Positions 53,755 to 61,576 of a DNA stretch of 64,000 nucleotides are shown here, in pieces. This DNA comes from Treponema primitia ZAS-1. Its GTDB lineage: Bacteria; Spirochaetota; Spirochaetia; Treponematales; Breznakiellaceae. The stretch covers positions 1-64,000 of the forward strand of contig NZ_AEEA01000040.1 of the NCBI RefSeq assembly GCF_000297095.1. The letters run 5' to 3'. The translations under genes and the position numbers were made by a program. The notes under the pieces are model-generated. The model was not told the DNA's origin and made no database searches. It saw nothing but the letters and a program-made list of their open reading frames with translations. How positions within the stretch are numbered: the first letter of the stretch is position 1; each line of letters opens with the position of its first letter.

Positions 53755-54369
53755 TTAGTTTCCCTTTGCTGAGGTTTTAAGTATCTCCGCTAACCGGGGA
53801 TTTAGATAGGACGAGAGCAACTCCGCCACGGATTCAACGGAAAAGTCGTAATATGCGGACCCATCCTTGGTGGCAATGCGAAAACCGGCGCCTAAATTAC
53901 GGTCTGATTTTAACTCAACACCCTTATTTATCTCCGAGACGAGCTGATCATTGAAATAGGACCGGAGTTTATTGAGATTATCCTCGCTTAGGATGAGATC
54001 TAAAGAATCGGCGCCCTTGGAGACCCAGCTTTTTACTAATTCCGGAATTATCGCCTTAAGGGTATCCTCGCCATAGGAGGAAGCCGTCTTGGCGGCAATA
54101 ATCTTGTCCAGCAAGGCCTCAATTTCACCTTTAAAGGCAAGGACAAGGTTCCGGGAAGCCTGTTCCAGGGCGGCGGTACCGGCTTTTTCGAAGCGTTCCG
54201 AATCCGTCTTAGCCTTGGCAATGATCCCCTCGGCTTCCCGCTGGGCGGATTCCACTATCCGTTTGGCATCGGAATCGGCCTGGGACTTTAGGCGGGCAGC
54301 TTCCTCTGAAGCGGAAACAATTCCGTCCTTCTTTATCTTATCAATAAGTTCTTGAAGTTGAATTTCCAT
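53755..54369 (-). CDS. V-type ATPase subunit E
   Basis: A 204-residue peripheral-stalk subunit: an N-terminal long helix (LKSQADSDAKRIVESAQREA) and a C-terminal globular part (LVKSWVSKGADSLDLIL). I chose the ATG at 54369 because of the RBS GAGGAG; the open frame extends upstream but lacks a signal. First ATPase gene, with a promoter-like sequence upstream. Confidence 0.92.
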   Translation of the reverse strand: MEIQLQELIDKIKKDGIVSASEEAARLKSQADSDAKRIVESAQREAEGIIAKAKTDSERFEKAGTAALEQASRNLVLAFKGEIEALLDKIIAAKTASSYGEDTLKAIIPELVKSWVSKGADSLDLILSEDNLNKLRSYFNDQLVSEINKGVELKSDRNLGAGFRIATKDGSAYYDFSVESVAELLSSYLNPRLAEILKTSAKGN

Positions 54370-54398
54370 AAGCTCCTCTTTAAATAGCAACAAATGAA

Positions 54399-54427
54399 AT
54401 TGTATCGGCAACAAGTGAAATATGCAA
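54399..54427 (-). promoter_or_regulatory. Probable sigma-70-type promoter of the V-ATPase operon, with direct repeats
   Basis: On the minus strand TTGCAT (54422-54427) and TACAAT (54399-54404) are separated by 17 bases, about 30 bases ahead of the atpE ATG. The direct repeat GCAACAARTGAAAT (54387-54400 and 54409-54422) overlaps it with a 22-base period, which could be an operator. Confidence 0.55.
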
Positions 54428-54461
54428 GACCATTAAATAAAAAATACAAAAAATTCTTAAA

Positions 54462-55526
54462 TTACCAATCAAACGAAAAAATAGACCGTTCATGGTAATC
54501 CCGGCCGGGCCCGAAGATACAGGAAGGGAATTCCCCATGATTCGGAGAATCCGGCAGATGCTGGGTCTCCAGGCAGAACCCGGTGTGCCTGTTGTATACT
54601 GAACCTTCTTTTCCGACAAGCCCGTCCAGAAAATTCCCCGTATAGAACTGGACCGCCGGCTGGGTAGTAAAAACCCGCATGGAACGGCCTGAAAGGGGTT
54701 CAAAAACATCCGCACAGGGCCGCAGCTTGCCCGGATCGCCGTCCAGCACAAAACAATGGTCATACCCGGGTCCATCGGTCCCATTCGTTCCCAGGGTACC
54801 CTTAAAATCCCGACCTATGGGTTTTCGGGCGGTAAAATCAAAGGCGCCTGTGGTCCCGGCACTCTGTACGGGCAGCAATTTTCCCGTGGGGATGAGGTTT
54901 TTATCCACATCAACATAGGAGGCGCCGTGAATTTGCAGCTCGTGGCCGAGGATATCCCCCCTGCCCTCCCCGGCTAGGTTAAAATACGCATGGTTTGTTA
55001 GGTTTACCGGACATTGGGCGTCCACCTGGGCTTGATAATCGGCCACAAGTTCATGTGATTTGGTAAGACCGTAGCTTACCACCGCCTTTAGGTTCCCCGG
55101 GTAGCCCTCATCGCCGTCGGGACTTTCCAGTTCAAACCGGACAAAGACGCCATCCTGCTCCTCATAAGCCTCGGCCTTCCAGAGGAATTTATCAAAACCC
55201 CGCCAGCCGCCGTGGAGACTATGCTTCCCATCATTTTTATAGAGATCGTAGGTCTTACCATTCAGGGCAAATCGCGCCCCGCCTATACGGTTACCAAAAC
55301 GCCCGATGGTTGCCCCCACATAGTTTTTCGGGGTGTCATACCCTGCCAGGGTGGGAAAGCCTAAAAGCACATCATCGGTTCTTTTTTTTGAGGAGGGCAC
55401 CAATAGGGATGTCCAGGTTGCTCCCAGGGTAGAGATAGATAGGGATAAATCTCCCGCTTTCAAGGTATAGAGCCGCACCTTTTTTCCGGAAGCAAGTACG
55501 CCGAAGGTTTTTTTGCTGATTTTCAT
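54462..55526 (-). CDS. galM: Aldose 1-epimerase (galactose mutarotase)
   Basis: A 354-residue enzyme that interconverts alpha and beta anomers of sugars. Catalytic segments: RFGNRIGGARF, GKHSLHGGWRGFDK, the His of VNLTNHAYFNLAGEG and the Glu in GFCLETQHLPDSPN near the C-terminus. Typical length. It is upstream of the V-ATPase operon in the same direction with 92 bases between; probably separately expressed given the promoter there. Confidence 0.95.
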   Translation of the reverse strand: MKISKKTFGVLASGKKVRLYTLKAGDLSLSISTLGATWTSLLVPSSKKRTDDVLLGFPTLAGYDTPKNYVGATIGRFGNRIGGARFALNGKTYDLYKNDGKHSLHGGWRGFDKFLWKAEAYEEQDGVFVRFELESPDGDEGYPGNLKAVVSYGLTKSHELVADYQAQVDAQCPVNLTNHAYFNLAGEGRGDILGHELQIHGASYVDVDKNLIPTGKLLPVQSAGTTGAFDFTARKPIGRDFKGTLGTNGTDGPGYDHCFVLDGDPGKLRPCADVFEPLSGRSMRVFTTQPAVQFYTGNFLDGLVGKEGSVYNRHTGFCLETQHLPDSPNHGEFPSCIFGPGRDYHERSIFSFDW

Positions 55527-55710
55527 GGATCTTCCCCCTTAAAAATATAAAAATAGTTTAACCCGGAAATATACTTGCGTCTACGCGGTGGACAGGAATT
55601 CCGAATTCAACCATGTGGTCTGTGTGGTCCGTGGTTATTCCTAATTTGGAATTGCTGTACGGTGGAAGGGGGTTCTTGTTTTTGATATATAGGGGAGGTA
55701 TAGTGAATTC

Positions 55711-56166
55711 GTGGGTATTTTTGACCGCCTGGGTGATGTTATAAGAAGCTATCTCAATGATACAGGACCTGGTTTTACCGCCGGTCCTTCTATGGGACGG
55801 CGTTACGCCGATCCGGATCTGGATGCTGCGTATGAGGAGCTTGACGATTTCCTGGAAGGGAAGGATAAAGCCGGTGGCCGGGCGGATACCGGGGAAAACG
55901 GTTTCAGCCATGAAGGCAACGCCGGGAATGCGGGCAGTAAGACTCCGCCGGAAAGCCTTAGGGGAGACTTTGACGCCCTGGGCTTACCCTTCGGCGCTTC
56001 CGCGGAGGAGTGCAAGGCTGCGTATAAAAAGCTGTTGAAACTGCACCACCCGGACCGGCATGCGGGACATGAGGGGAATATGAAAAAGGCTACGGAAAAA
56101 TCCGCCAGAATAAACGCGGCCTATGACCGGATAGAAAAGTGGCGGGCAACGGGGAAGGCGGAATAA
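55711..56166 (+). CDS. J-domain protein (DnaJ-like)
   Basis: A 151-residue protein with a C-terminal J domain: DFDALGLPFGASAEECKAAYKKL and the HPD triad at 113-115, the motif that stimulates DnaK ATPase. The N-terminal ~80 residues (MGIFDRLGDVIRSYL, then Gly/Asp-rich low-complexity) are not like DnaJ, and no Zn finger or client domain follows. The start is a GTG preceded by AGGGGAGG. The specific partner is unknown. A 184-base upstream gap shows no clear motif apart from the RBS. Confidence 0.9.
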   Translation: MGIFDRLGDVIRSYLNDTGPGFTAGPSMGRRYADPDLDAAYEELDDFLEGKDKAGGRADTGENGFSHEGNAGNAGSKTPPESLRGDFDALGLPFGASAEECKAAYKKLLKLHHPDRHAGHEGNMKKATEKSARINAAYDRIEKWRATGKAE

Positions 56167-56246
56167 AAAGCGAAAAATGATAGTGTACTATAAAATAGTA
56201 AACATCATAGATTTTCTGCTGGAGGAGTGAGTTTTTCAGAAGCCCC

Positions 56247-57605
56247 TTACTCCCCGCTGTCGTCTTCTCCCCACTCGCTTAACTTCCGGTGCAGGGTCTT
56301 GCGGCCCATGGCCAGGACTTCCGCAGCTTTACTCTTATTGCCCTTGTGGGCGGAAAGGGTGTCCCGGATGATGACCTTCTCCGCCTCCTCCATGGTGGTT
56401 CCCAAGGGTATCCTGATCCAGAGCGAGTCGTTCTGGGTGCGGACCGTGGGGGGCAGATCCTCCGCGGTGATCACCGGACCACGGGTCATGACCACGGCGC
56501 TTTCCATACAGTTCCGCAGTTCCCGTACATTGCCGGGCCAGTCGTAGGCGTAGAGGGCCGCCCGGGCTTTATCATCTATACCCTCCAGGGTTTTGCCGTT
56601 TTCCTCGGCAAACTCCCTGAGGAAGGCGGTAATAAGCAGGGGAAGATCGTCCTTCCGCTCCCGTAAAGGGGGGACCAAAATATTGACCACGTTGAGCCGA
56701 TAGTAGAGGTCTTCCCGGAAATTACCCTTTTCTATTTCCGCCTTGAGGTCCTTGTTGGTGGCAGCAACGATGCGGACATCAACTTCGATGGTTTCCTCCC
56801 CCCCTACCCGTTCAAACTTTTTTTCCTGGAGCACCCGCAGAAGCTTTATCTGGATGTTCTGATCGATTTCGCCGATCTCGTCCAGGAAAAGGGTCCCCTC
56901 ATGGGCAAGCTCGAAACGGCCCCGGGTACGGACCACCGCGCCGGTGAAGGCTCCCTTCTCATGGCCGAAGAGTTCGCTCTCCAGGATGCTGGCGGCAAGG
57001 GCGGCGCAGTGGACCTTGATCATGGGCTTGCCTTTACGGGGAGAAAGATCGTGGATGGCGTCCGCCACCAGTTCTTTCCCCACGCCGGATTCCCCGGTGA
57101 TGAGGATCGAGGCTTTGGAGGGGGCGGCACGGCTTACGGTATCAAAGACCTGACGCATGGGGGCGCTGGTACCCACCATGGTCCTGAACTGTTTCTCGTG
57201 TTCCAGTTCTTCCTCAAGCCGACGGTGTTTGAGAAACAGTTCCCGGCCCTGGAGAGCCCGCTTTACCAGCAGGGAGAGATGGCCCAGGTCCACAGGTTTT
57301 GTGAGGAAGTCGTAGGCGCCGTTCCGCATGGCCGCCACGGCATTTTCCACCGTGCCATGACCGGTGAGGACTATCACCGGGATGCCCGGAGTTTCCGAAT
57401 CTACCTTCTTGAGCAGTTCTTCTCCGCTGATGCCGGGCATCCGTAAATCGGTGATGAGCAGATCAATATCGCCCTTCCTGAAACGCTTGAACCCCGCATC
57501 CCCATCGGCGGCGGTTTCAACCTGATACCCGTCCATCTCCAGTGATGCTGCGAGCCCCTCCCGGATATTTTTTTCATCATCTACAACGAGGATTCTAAAT
57601 TGCAT
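56247..57605 (-). CDS. NtrC-family sigma-54-dependent response regulator
   Basis: A 452-residue regulator: receiver domain with phospho-acceptor D53 (LLITDLRMPG), AAA+ domain with Walker A GESGVGKE and the GAFTGA loop (HEKGAFTGAVV) required for sigma-54 contact, and a C-terminal Fis-type helix-turn-helix (NKSKAAEVLAMGRKTLHRKL). The kinase is encoded immediately upstream; the stop/start overlap reads TAATG. Targets are unknown and no sigma-54 promoter was identified here. Confidence 0.95.
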   Translation of the reverse strand: MQFRILVVDDEKNIREGLAASLEMDGYQVETAADGDAGFKRFRKGDIDLLITDLRMPGISGEELLKKVDSETPGIPVIVLTGHGTVENAVAAMRNGAYDFLTKPVDLGHLSLLVKRALQGRELFLKHRRLEEELEHEKQFRTMVGTSAPMRQVFDTVSRAAPSKASILITGESGVGKELVADAIHDLSPRKGKPMIKVHCAALAASILESELFGHEKGAFTGAVVRTRGRFELAHEGTLFLDEIGEIDQNIQIKLLRVLQEKKFERVGGEETIEVDVRIVAATNKDLKAEIEKGNFREDLYYRLNVVNILVPPLRERKDDLPLLITAFLREFAEENGKTLEGIDDKARAALYAYDWPGNVRELRNCMESAVVMTRGPVITAEDLPPTVRTQNDSLWIRIPLGTTMEEAEKVIIRDTLSAHKGNKSKAAEVLAMGRKTLHRKLSEWGEDDSGE

Positions 57606-58873
57606 TATTCCTCCCCGCCTTCAAAGGTGATGAGTTTCCGTTCCTTCTGGGGTATGGGCAGGGTGATTTTGAAACTGGTCCCCTCCCCTTCCTTTGATTT
57701 TACGGAAATCTCCCCCCGATGTTCCCGAACTATCTTAAAGACCAGGGTCAGTCCAAGGCCGGAACCTGTTTCCTTGGTGGTAAAATAGGGTTCAAATATT
57801 TTAGAAATATTTCCATCCGGTATCCCTATACCGGTATCCGACACAAGGATTTGGATTTCCCCATCCAGAAATTCGGTTTTTAGGGTAAGCTTCCCCCCCC
57901 CATCCATGGCAGCCTGGGCGTTCTTAATAAGATTGAGCAGCGCCTGCTTCATGTACCGTTCGTCAAAACCTATCCGGGGAAGGTTCTTATCAAGTTCTAA
58001 AATACATTTGATGTCCGATTCTTCCAGCTCATAGCGGACAAACTCCGCCAGTTCTTCTATGAGGACATTGAGGTCCCCTTCCCGGAAATCCATATTCATG
58101 GGACGAACCGCAAACAGAAAATCTACCACGATCCGGTTGAGGCGATCGATTTCTTCGTTTACCACACCAATATACTTATCCAGACTTGAAAAATATGAAC
58201 GGGGATCCTGGCCCAATGCGTCTATACCGCTGGGATGGGCGTTGTAGTATATTTCCTTGTTCGCCTCCATGGCCTTCTGGATCAGCTGGATATGTATGGA
58301 AAGGGAGCCCAGGGGATTTTTGATTTCGTGGGCCACGCCGGCAGCCAGGGTGGTGAGGCTGGCAAGGTTTTCCGCCCGCCGGAGCTGGGCCTCCTTGATC
58401 CGTCTTTCGGTGATGTCCTCAATATAGATGAGGGAACCCGTAACCTGATGGTTCTTTACCAGGGGAAGAACGCTGATACTGAGCAGCCGGGAGACCCCTT
58501 GAACTAAAGTTCCGGGCACTGAAGTTCCGGGAACTTTAGTGCCATTGATCTCCACATCAAATTCCCGCTCTTCCACCCGGTCGCCGTTTTGCAGGGTAAG
58601 CTCAAAAAAATCTCGGATCTTCTCATCCCGTACCACCTGCCACAGGGGAACCTTCCCCTGCTCGAAAGAGCTGATTGGAAGCATCCGTTCGGCGTATTTA
58701 TTGGCCAGTACCAGGTTGTTTTCCGTATCGCAGACCAGGATACCCTCGGTGATAGAATCCAGTACCGTTTCCAGGCGGTCTATTTCGGCGGCGGCGGAAA
58801 AAAGCAGATCCCGAACCTGCTCCCCGGTCATCTTATTGAGTTTTTGTAAGGCCCGCTTAATAAATTCTCTCAT
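57605..58873 (-). CDS. Sensor histidine kinase (PAS type) with in-frame repeat
   Basis: A 422-residue soluble-looking kinase: N-terminal helix, PAS domain (about 35-150), HisKA with phosphorylated H182 in AAGVAHEIKNPLGS, and HATPase_c with N, G1 and G2 boxes (LLNLIKNAQAAM, DTGIGIPDGN, GSGLGLTLV). No membrane helix, so it senses internal cues. The PAS domain contains T-K-V-P-G, T-S-V-P-G, T-L-V (residues about 112-124), from a 15-bp tandem repeat. The start MREFIK at 58873 is preferred; upstream Mets are possible. Confidence 0.93.
   Translation of the reverse strand: MREFIKRALQKLNKMTGEQVRDLLFSAAAEIDRLETVLDSITEGILVCDTENNLVLANKYAERMLPISSFEQGKVPLWQVVRDEKIRDFFELTLQNGDRVEEREFDVEINGTKVPGTSVPGTLVQGVSRLLSISVLPLVKNHQVTGSLIYIEDITERRIKEAQLRRAENLASLTTLAAGVAHEIKNPLGSLSIHIQLIQKAMEANKEIYYNAHPSGIDALGQDPRSYFSSLDKYIGVVNEEIDRLNRIVVDFLFAVRPMNMDFREGDLNVLIEELAEFVRYELEESDIKCILELDKNLPRIGFDERYMKQALLNLIKNAQAAMDGGGKLTLKTEFLDGEIQILVSDTGIGIPDGNISKIFEPYFTTKETGSGLGLTLVFKIVREHRGEISVKSKEGEGTSFKITLPIPQKERKLITFEGGEE
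58502..58542 (-). repeat. 15-bp imperfect tandem repeat in the kinase PAS domain
   Basis: On the gene strand three five-codon units T-[K/S]-V-P-G, T-L-V follow one another, with nine-base arms ACTAAAGTT (58503-58511) and AACTTTAGT (58532-58540) forming an inverted repeat. In frame, so the gene is not broken. Confidence 0.75.
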
Positions 58874-58949
58874 GGTATCTTCCCTAAAAATAACCATTCT
58901 TGGTGTTTTTTGCAATCCGTATTCACCCGGATTGCATTTTTATTTAACG

Positions 58950-58955
58950 TATAAT
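58950..58955 (+). promoter_or_regulatory. TATAAT box ahead of the anti-sigma-factor gene
   Basis: A consensus TATAAT lies 24 bases ahead of the ATG at 58980, with the RBS AAGGAG between. No good -35 at 17 bases; TTGCAT occurs only 12 bases upstream. Confidence 0.4.
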
Positions 58956-58979
58956 ATAGTAACTATAAGGAGCTGGATT

Positions 58980-59414
58980 ATGGCGATTGCCTTCGATTCC
59001 GAATTACGCCTGCCGGCTTCCCGCGAAGGCCTTGATGCGGTAATAGATTGGGTTACGGAGAAAATGGATTATGAGCATTGCCCCCGGAAAATGCAGAATC
59101 ATGTTGCGGTAGTCACGGAAGAATTGTTCGTAAATATTTGTGATTATGCCTACGGCGCTGGGGTAGGACAGGCGCTTATCCGGATTACTTTTAAGGATAA
59201 CTCCCTGTATATGCAGTTTGAAGATTCCGGCATTCCCTTTAATCCCCTGGAACAGGGTGCTCCTGATACAAACGCCCGCATAGAGGATCGCCCGATTGGC
59301 GGACTCGGCATCCATATAGTAAGGAAATGGATGGATTCGGTTACATACGAAAGAATAGACGAGAAGAATATTCTTACCCTACGAAAATTAATTCCCAACA
59401 AGGAGCAGGGATAA
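58980..59414 (+). CDS. RsbW-type anti-sigma factor (serine kinase ATPase)
   Basis: A 144-residue ATPase of the GHKL type, recognised by EELFVNICDYAYG (N box), SGIPFNP (G1) and IGGLGIHIVRKW (G2). It probably binds a regulatory partner and phosphorylates the STAS protein encoded next, as RsbW and SpoIIAB do. The ATG at 58980 with AAGGAG is preferred; the frame continues further upstream over the kinase gene only as a shadow. No sigma factor gene is nearby. Confidence 0.9.
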   Translation: MAIAFDSELRLPASREGLDAVIDWVTEKMDYEHCPRKMQNHVAVVTEELFVNICDYAYGAGVGQALIRITFKDNSLYMQFEDSGIPFNPLEQGAPDTNARIEDRPIGGLGIHIVRKWMDSVTYERIDEKNILTLRKLIPNKEQG

Positions 59415-59436
59415 AACCTGAATTTGGGCAATAAAC

Positions 59437-60009
59437 ATGGAAATATTAGAGCTTCAAAAAGGAACGAAACTTATTCTCACTATAAGAGGCAGGTTGGATG
59501 CCAATGAGGGGGATCTGTTACAAAAACGGTTCAAACAGATTAAAATGATGACCACCGATTTGACCCTTGATCTTTCAGAACTGAAATTTCTTTCCAGCGC
59601 GGGAATCCGGATAATCATTACTATTATGAAAGAAATGAACGCCAAGAAGGGCACATTCGCCATTAGTAAAATAAGCCCCGAGGTGCGGGAAATTTTTAAT
59701 GTGGTCGGCCTTATAGACCTTTTTGTTCAGGATGAAAAATATGTCATTGTGGTAAAGGAAAAATCAGAAACAAAAGCGGTTTTAACCATGTCAGGCAATC
59801 CTGATCTGAAGTCCGGCCGGGACCTGAGCGACCATATAAAGGAATTGCAGGCCCAGGGGATCACAGAATTCGTACTTGATATGACCGGGATAGCTACCAC
59901 AACCCCAAAATTTGAAGAAAAATTATTCGAAATTACACGGGAAATAGAGACAAAAAGCAAATTGACCGTGTTACGGCCCCCGGAACCGCCGCCAATAGTA
60001 CCGGCATAA
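59437..60009 (+). CDS. STAS-domain anti-anti-sigma factor, double STAS-like
   Basis: A 190-residue protein. The first STAS domain (about 1-105) has LKFLSSAGIRI with the phosphorylatable serine region, as in SpoIIAA. The second half (about 108-190) also has a beta-alpha pattern like a degenerate STAS domain (SETKAVLTMSG, EFVLDMTGI) but without the serine. It is 22 bases after the RsbW-type gene. Pro-rich tail at the end (PPEPPPIVPA). Confidence 0.85.
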   Translation: MEILELQKGTKLILTIRGRLDANEGDLLQKRFKQIKMMTTDLTLDLSELKFLSSAGIRIIITIMKEMNAKKGTFAISKISPEVREIFNVVGLIDLFVQDEKYVIVVKEKSETKAVLTMSGNPDLKSGRDLSDHIKELQAQGITEFVLDMTGIATTTPKFEEKLFEITREIETKSKLTVLRPPEPPPIVPA

Positions 60010-60013
60010 ACAA

Positions 60014-61576
60014 TTACTTATAGTAAATAGCCAGGGTGGTAATATCATCCGACTGTTCGGCGCCTGATACAAACCCGGCAATGTCATTCCGTATGGCAGT
60101 GTCAAATTCTTCGGGCAATAAATCGCGGTGTTTATTAGCGGATTCAAGGAAGCGGTCGTTGCCCCATTGTTCCTCAAGGGTATTCATAGCTTCGTTGACC
60201 CCATCGGTATACAGGTAAAGCCTGTCTCCGGAATGAAAGCCGATCTCGCAAAGCTGGTATTCCGAACCTTCCAGCATTCCCAGGGGAATACCTTTTTTAA
60301 GTTCCATAAAACGGTAGGGTTCGTTATTCTGCGAAATGAGCGGCCTGTTATGCCCCGCATTTGCATAGGTCATCTTTCCGGTTTCCAAATCAAGACATAC
60401 AAGAAAAACGGTAACAAACATACTCAGGGTGTTATCCTCGCTGAGCTGATCATTCACCTCCCTAAGGGCGGAAGCCGGATCAAGGCCGCGGAGCATCTTT
60501 GCTTTAATAAGCGTTTTTGCGATCACCATAAATAAGGCAGCCGGAACACCCTTTCCGCTTACATCGGCGATTACAAATACCGCTTTGGTCTCTTCATCGT
60601 TCAGATAGAAAAAATCATAAAAATCGCCTCCAACCTGTTTCGCGGAGATCATCTTCGCAAACAGCGCAAGCCACTTATGGCTGGTAAATTTCGGAAATAT
60701 TTTAGGCAGCATATCATTCTGGATTTCCGAGGCGATAGAAAGCTCGGCATTTACCCGTTCCTTTTCCGCAGTTATCCTGCTGATATTTTCTATGTGGGCT
60801 TTTATATCCCCGGTCATTTTATTAAAGGCATTGCCCAACTCTGCTATTTCATCATTCCCCTTTATGATAATTTTAGCGGCAAGGTCTCCGCTGCCGATAC
60901 GCCGTACAGTTTCTGCAAGCCTGGCAATGGGCCTTGTCAGGGACAGGGCAAGGATATATGCGAAAATTCCTGCCAGGATAATTACCGGAATAAGCGATAT
61001 GAAAAGTGCGATAATAGCATTTTGTTCCAGCCTTTTTACAAAGCTTATTTCAAAATCAAGTCCCAAAACGCCGGAAACGGCGCCGTCCTTAATAATAGGT
61101 ACGTAAGCGGAAATGGCGTTTCCGTATTCATTGGCAACCGGTTTATCGGCAATTCGAAGCGTCCGCTCTTTATAGGCGATATCCATATCTTCCCCGATAT
61201 AATCCGGATCATGCAGAATATCAATATCAATGGTATCCGGCGTCCAGTCCGAAGACAATAAAAACCGGTACTTATCCCCCACCTTTTCCATATAATAGAT
61301 ATACAGCATATTAAATGAAACGGCGATCTGATCAAGCTTTTCAATCCTGGCCCAAAAATCAGGAGACTGCTCCCTGGCCCCGCTTAAGAGATACTGCGTA
61401 TCGGCCAATTCGGGCATCCGCTTTTGTACCAGCGCCGCCACTTCCGAGAGGGTTGTCCGATAACTATCTATTATATAATTCTGATAGCGGGAATACATCA
61501 AAATTCCGACGCCGAGGGAAACAATAATACCTAATCCGCTTATAAAAATGAAAAAACGCGTTTTCAGACTTTTCAT
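60014..61576 (-). CDS. SpoIIE/RsbU-type protein phosphatase with sensor domain
   Basis: A 520-residue membrane protein: N-terminal helix (about 8-28), an extracytoplasmic sensor with a dCache-like pattern (about 30-185), second helix, HAMP domain (TRPIARLAETVRRIGSG), and a C-terminal PP2C phosphatase with IADVSGKGVPAAL and YLYTDGV metal-binding motifs. It should dephosphorylate the STAS protein encoded head-on at 59437, completing a partner switch. Its ATG overlaps the holB stop (TAATG). Confidence 0.92.
   Translation of the reverse strand: MKSLKTRFFIFISGLGIIVSLGVGILMYSRYQNYIIDSYRTTLSEVAALVQKRMPELADTQYLLSGAREQSPDFWARIEKLDQIAVSFNMLYIYYMEKVGDKYRFLLSSDWTPDTIDIDILHDPDYIGEDMDIAYKERTLRIADKPVANEYGNAISAYVPIIKDGAVSGVLGLDFEISFVKRLEQNAIIALFISLIPVIILAGIFAYILALSLTRPIARLAETVRRIGSGDLAAKIIIKGNDEIAELGNAFNKMTGDIKAHIENISRITAEKERVNAELSIASEIQNDMLPKIFPKFTSHKWLALFAKMISAKQVGGDFYDFFYLNDEETKAVFVIADVSGKGVPAALFMVIAKTLIKAKMLRGLDPASALREVNDQLSEDNTLSMFVTVFLVCLDLETGKMTYANAGHNRPLISQNNEPYRFMELKKGIPLGMLEGSEYQLCEIGFHSGDRLYLYTDGVNEAMNTLEEQWGNDRFLESANKHRDLLPEEFDTAIRNDIAGFVSGAEQSDDITTLAIYYK

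Noticed and set aside
55560..55690. Short GTGGTCTGTGTGGTCCGTGG motif upstream of the J-domain gene as a new element
   Set aside because: Only one copy in the window and low-complexity; nothing to support a call.
56224..56253. GGAGTGAG/CTTACTCC stem after the J-domain gene as a terminator
   Set aside because: Arms are imperfect, the loop is long, and there is no T-run on either strand.
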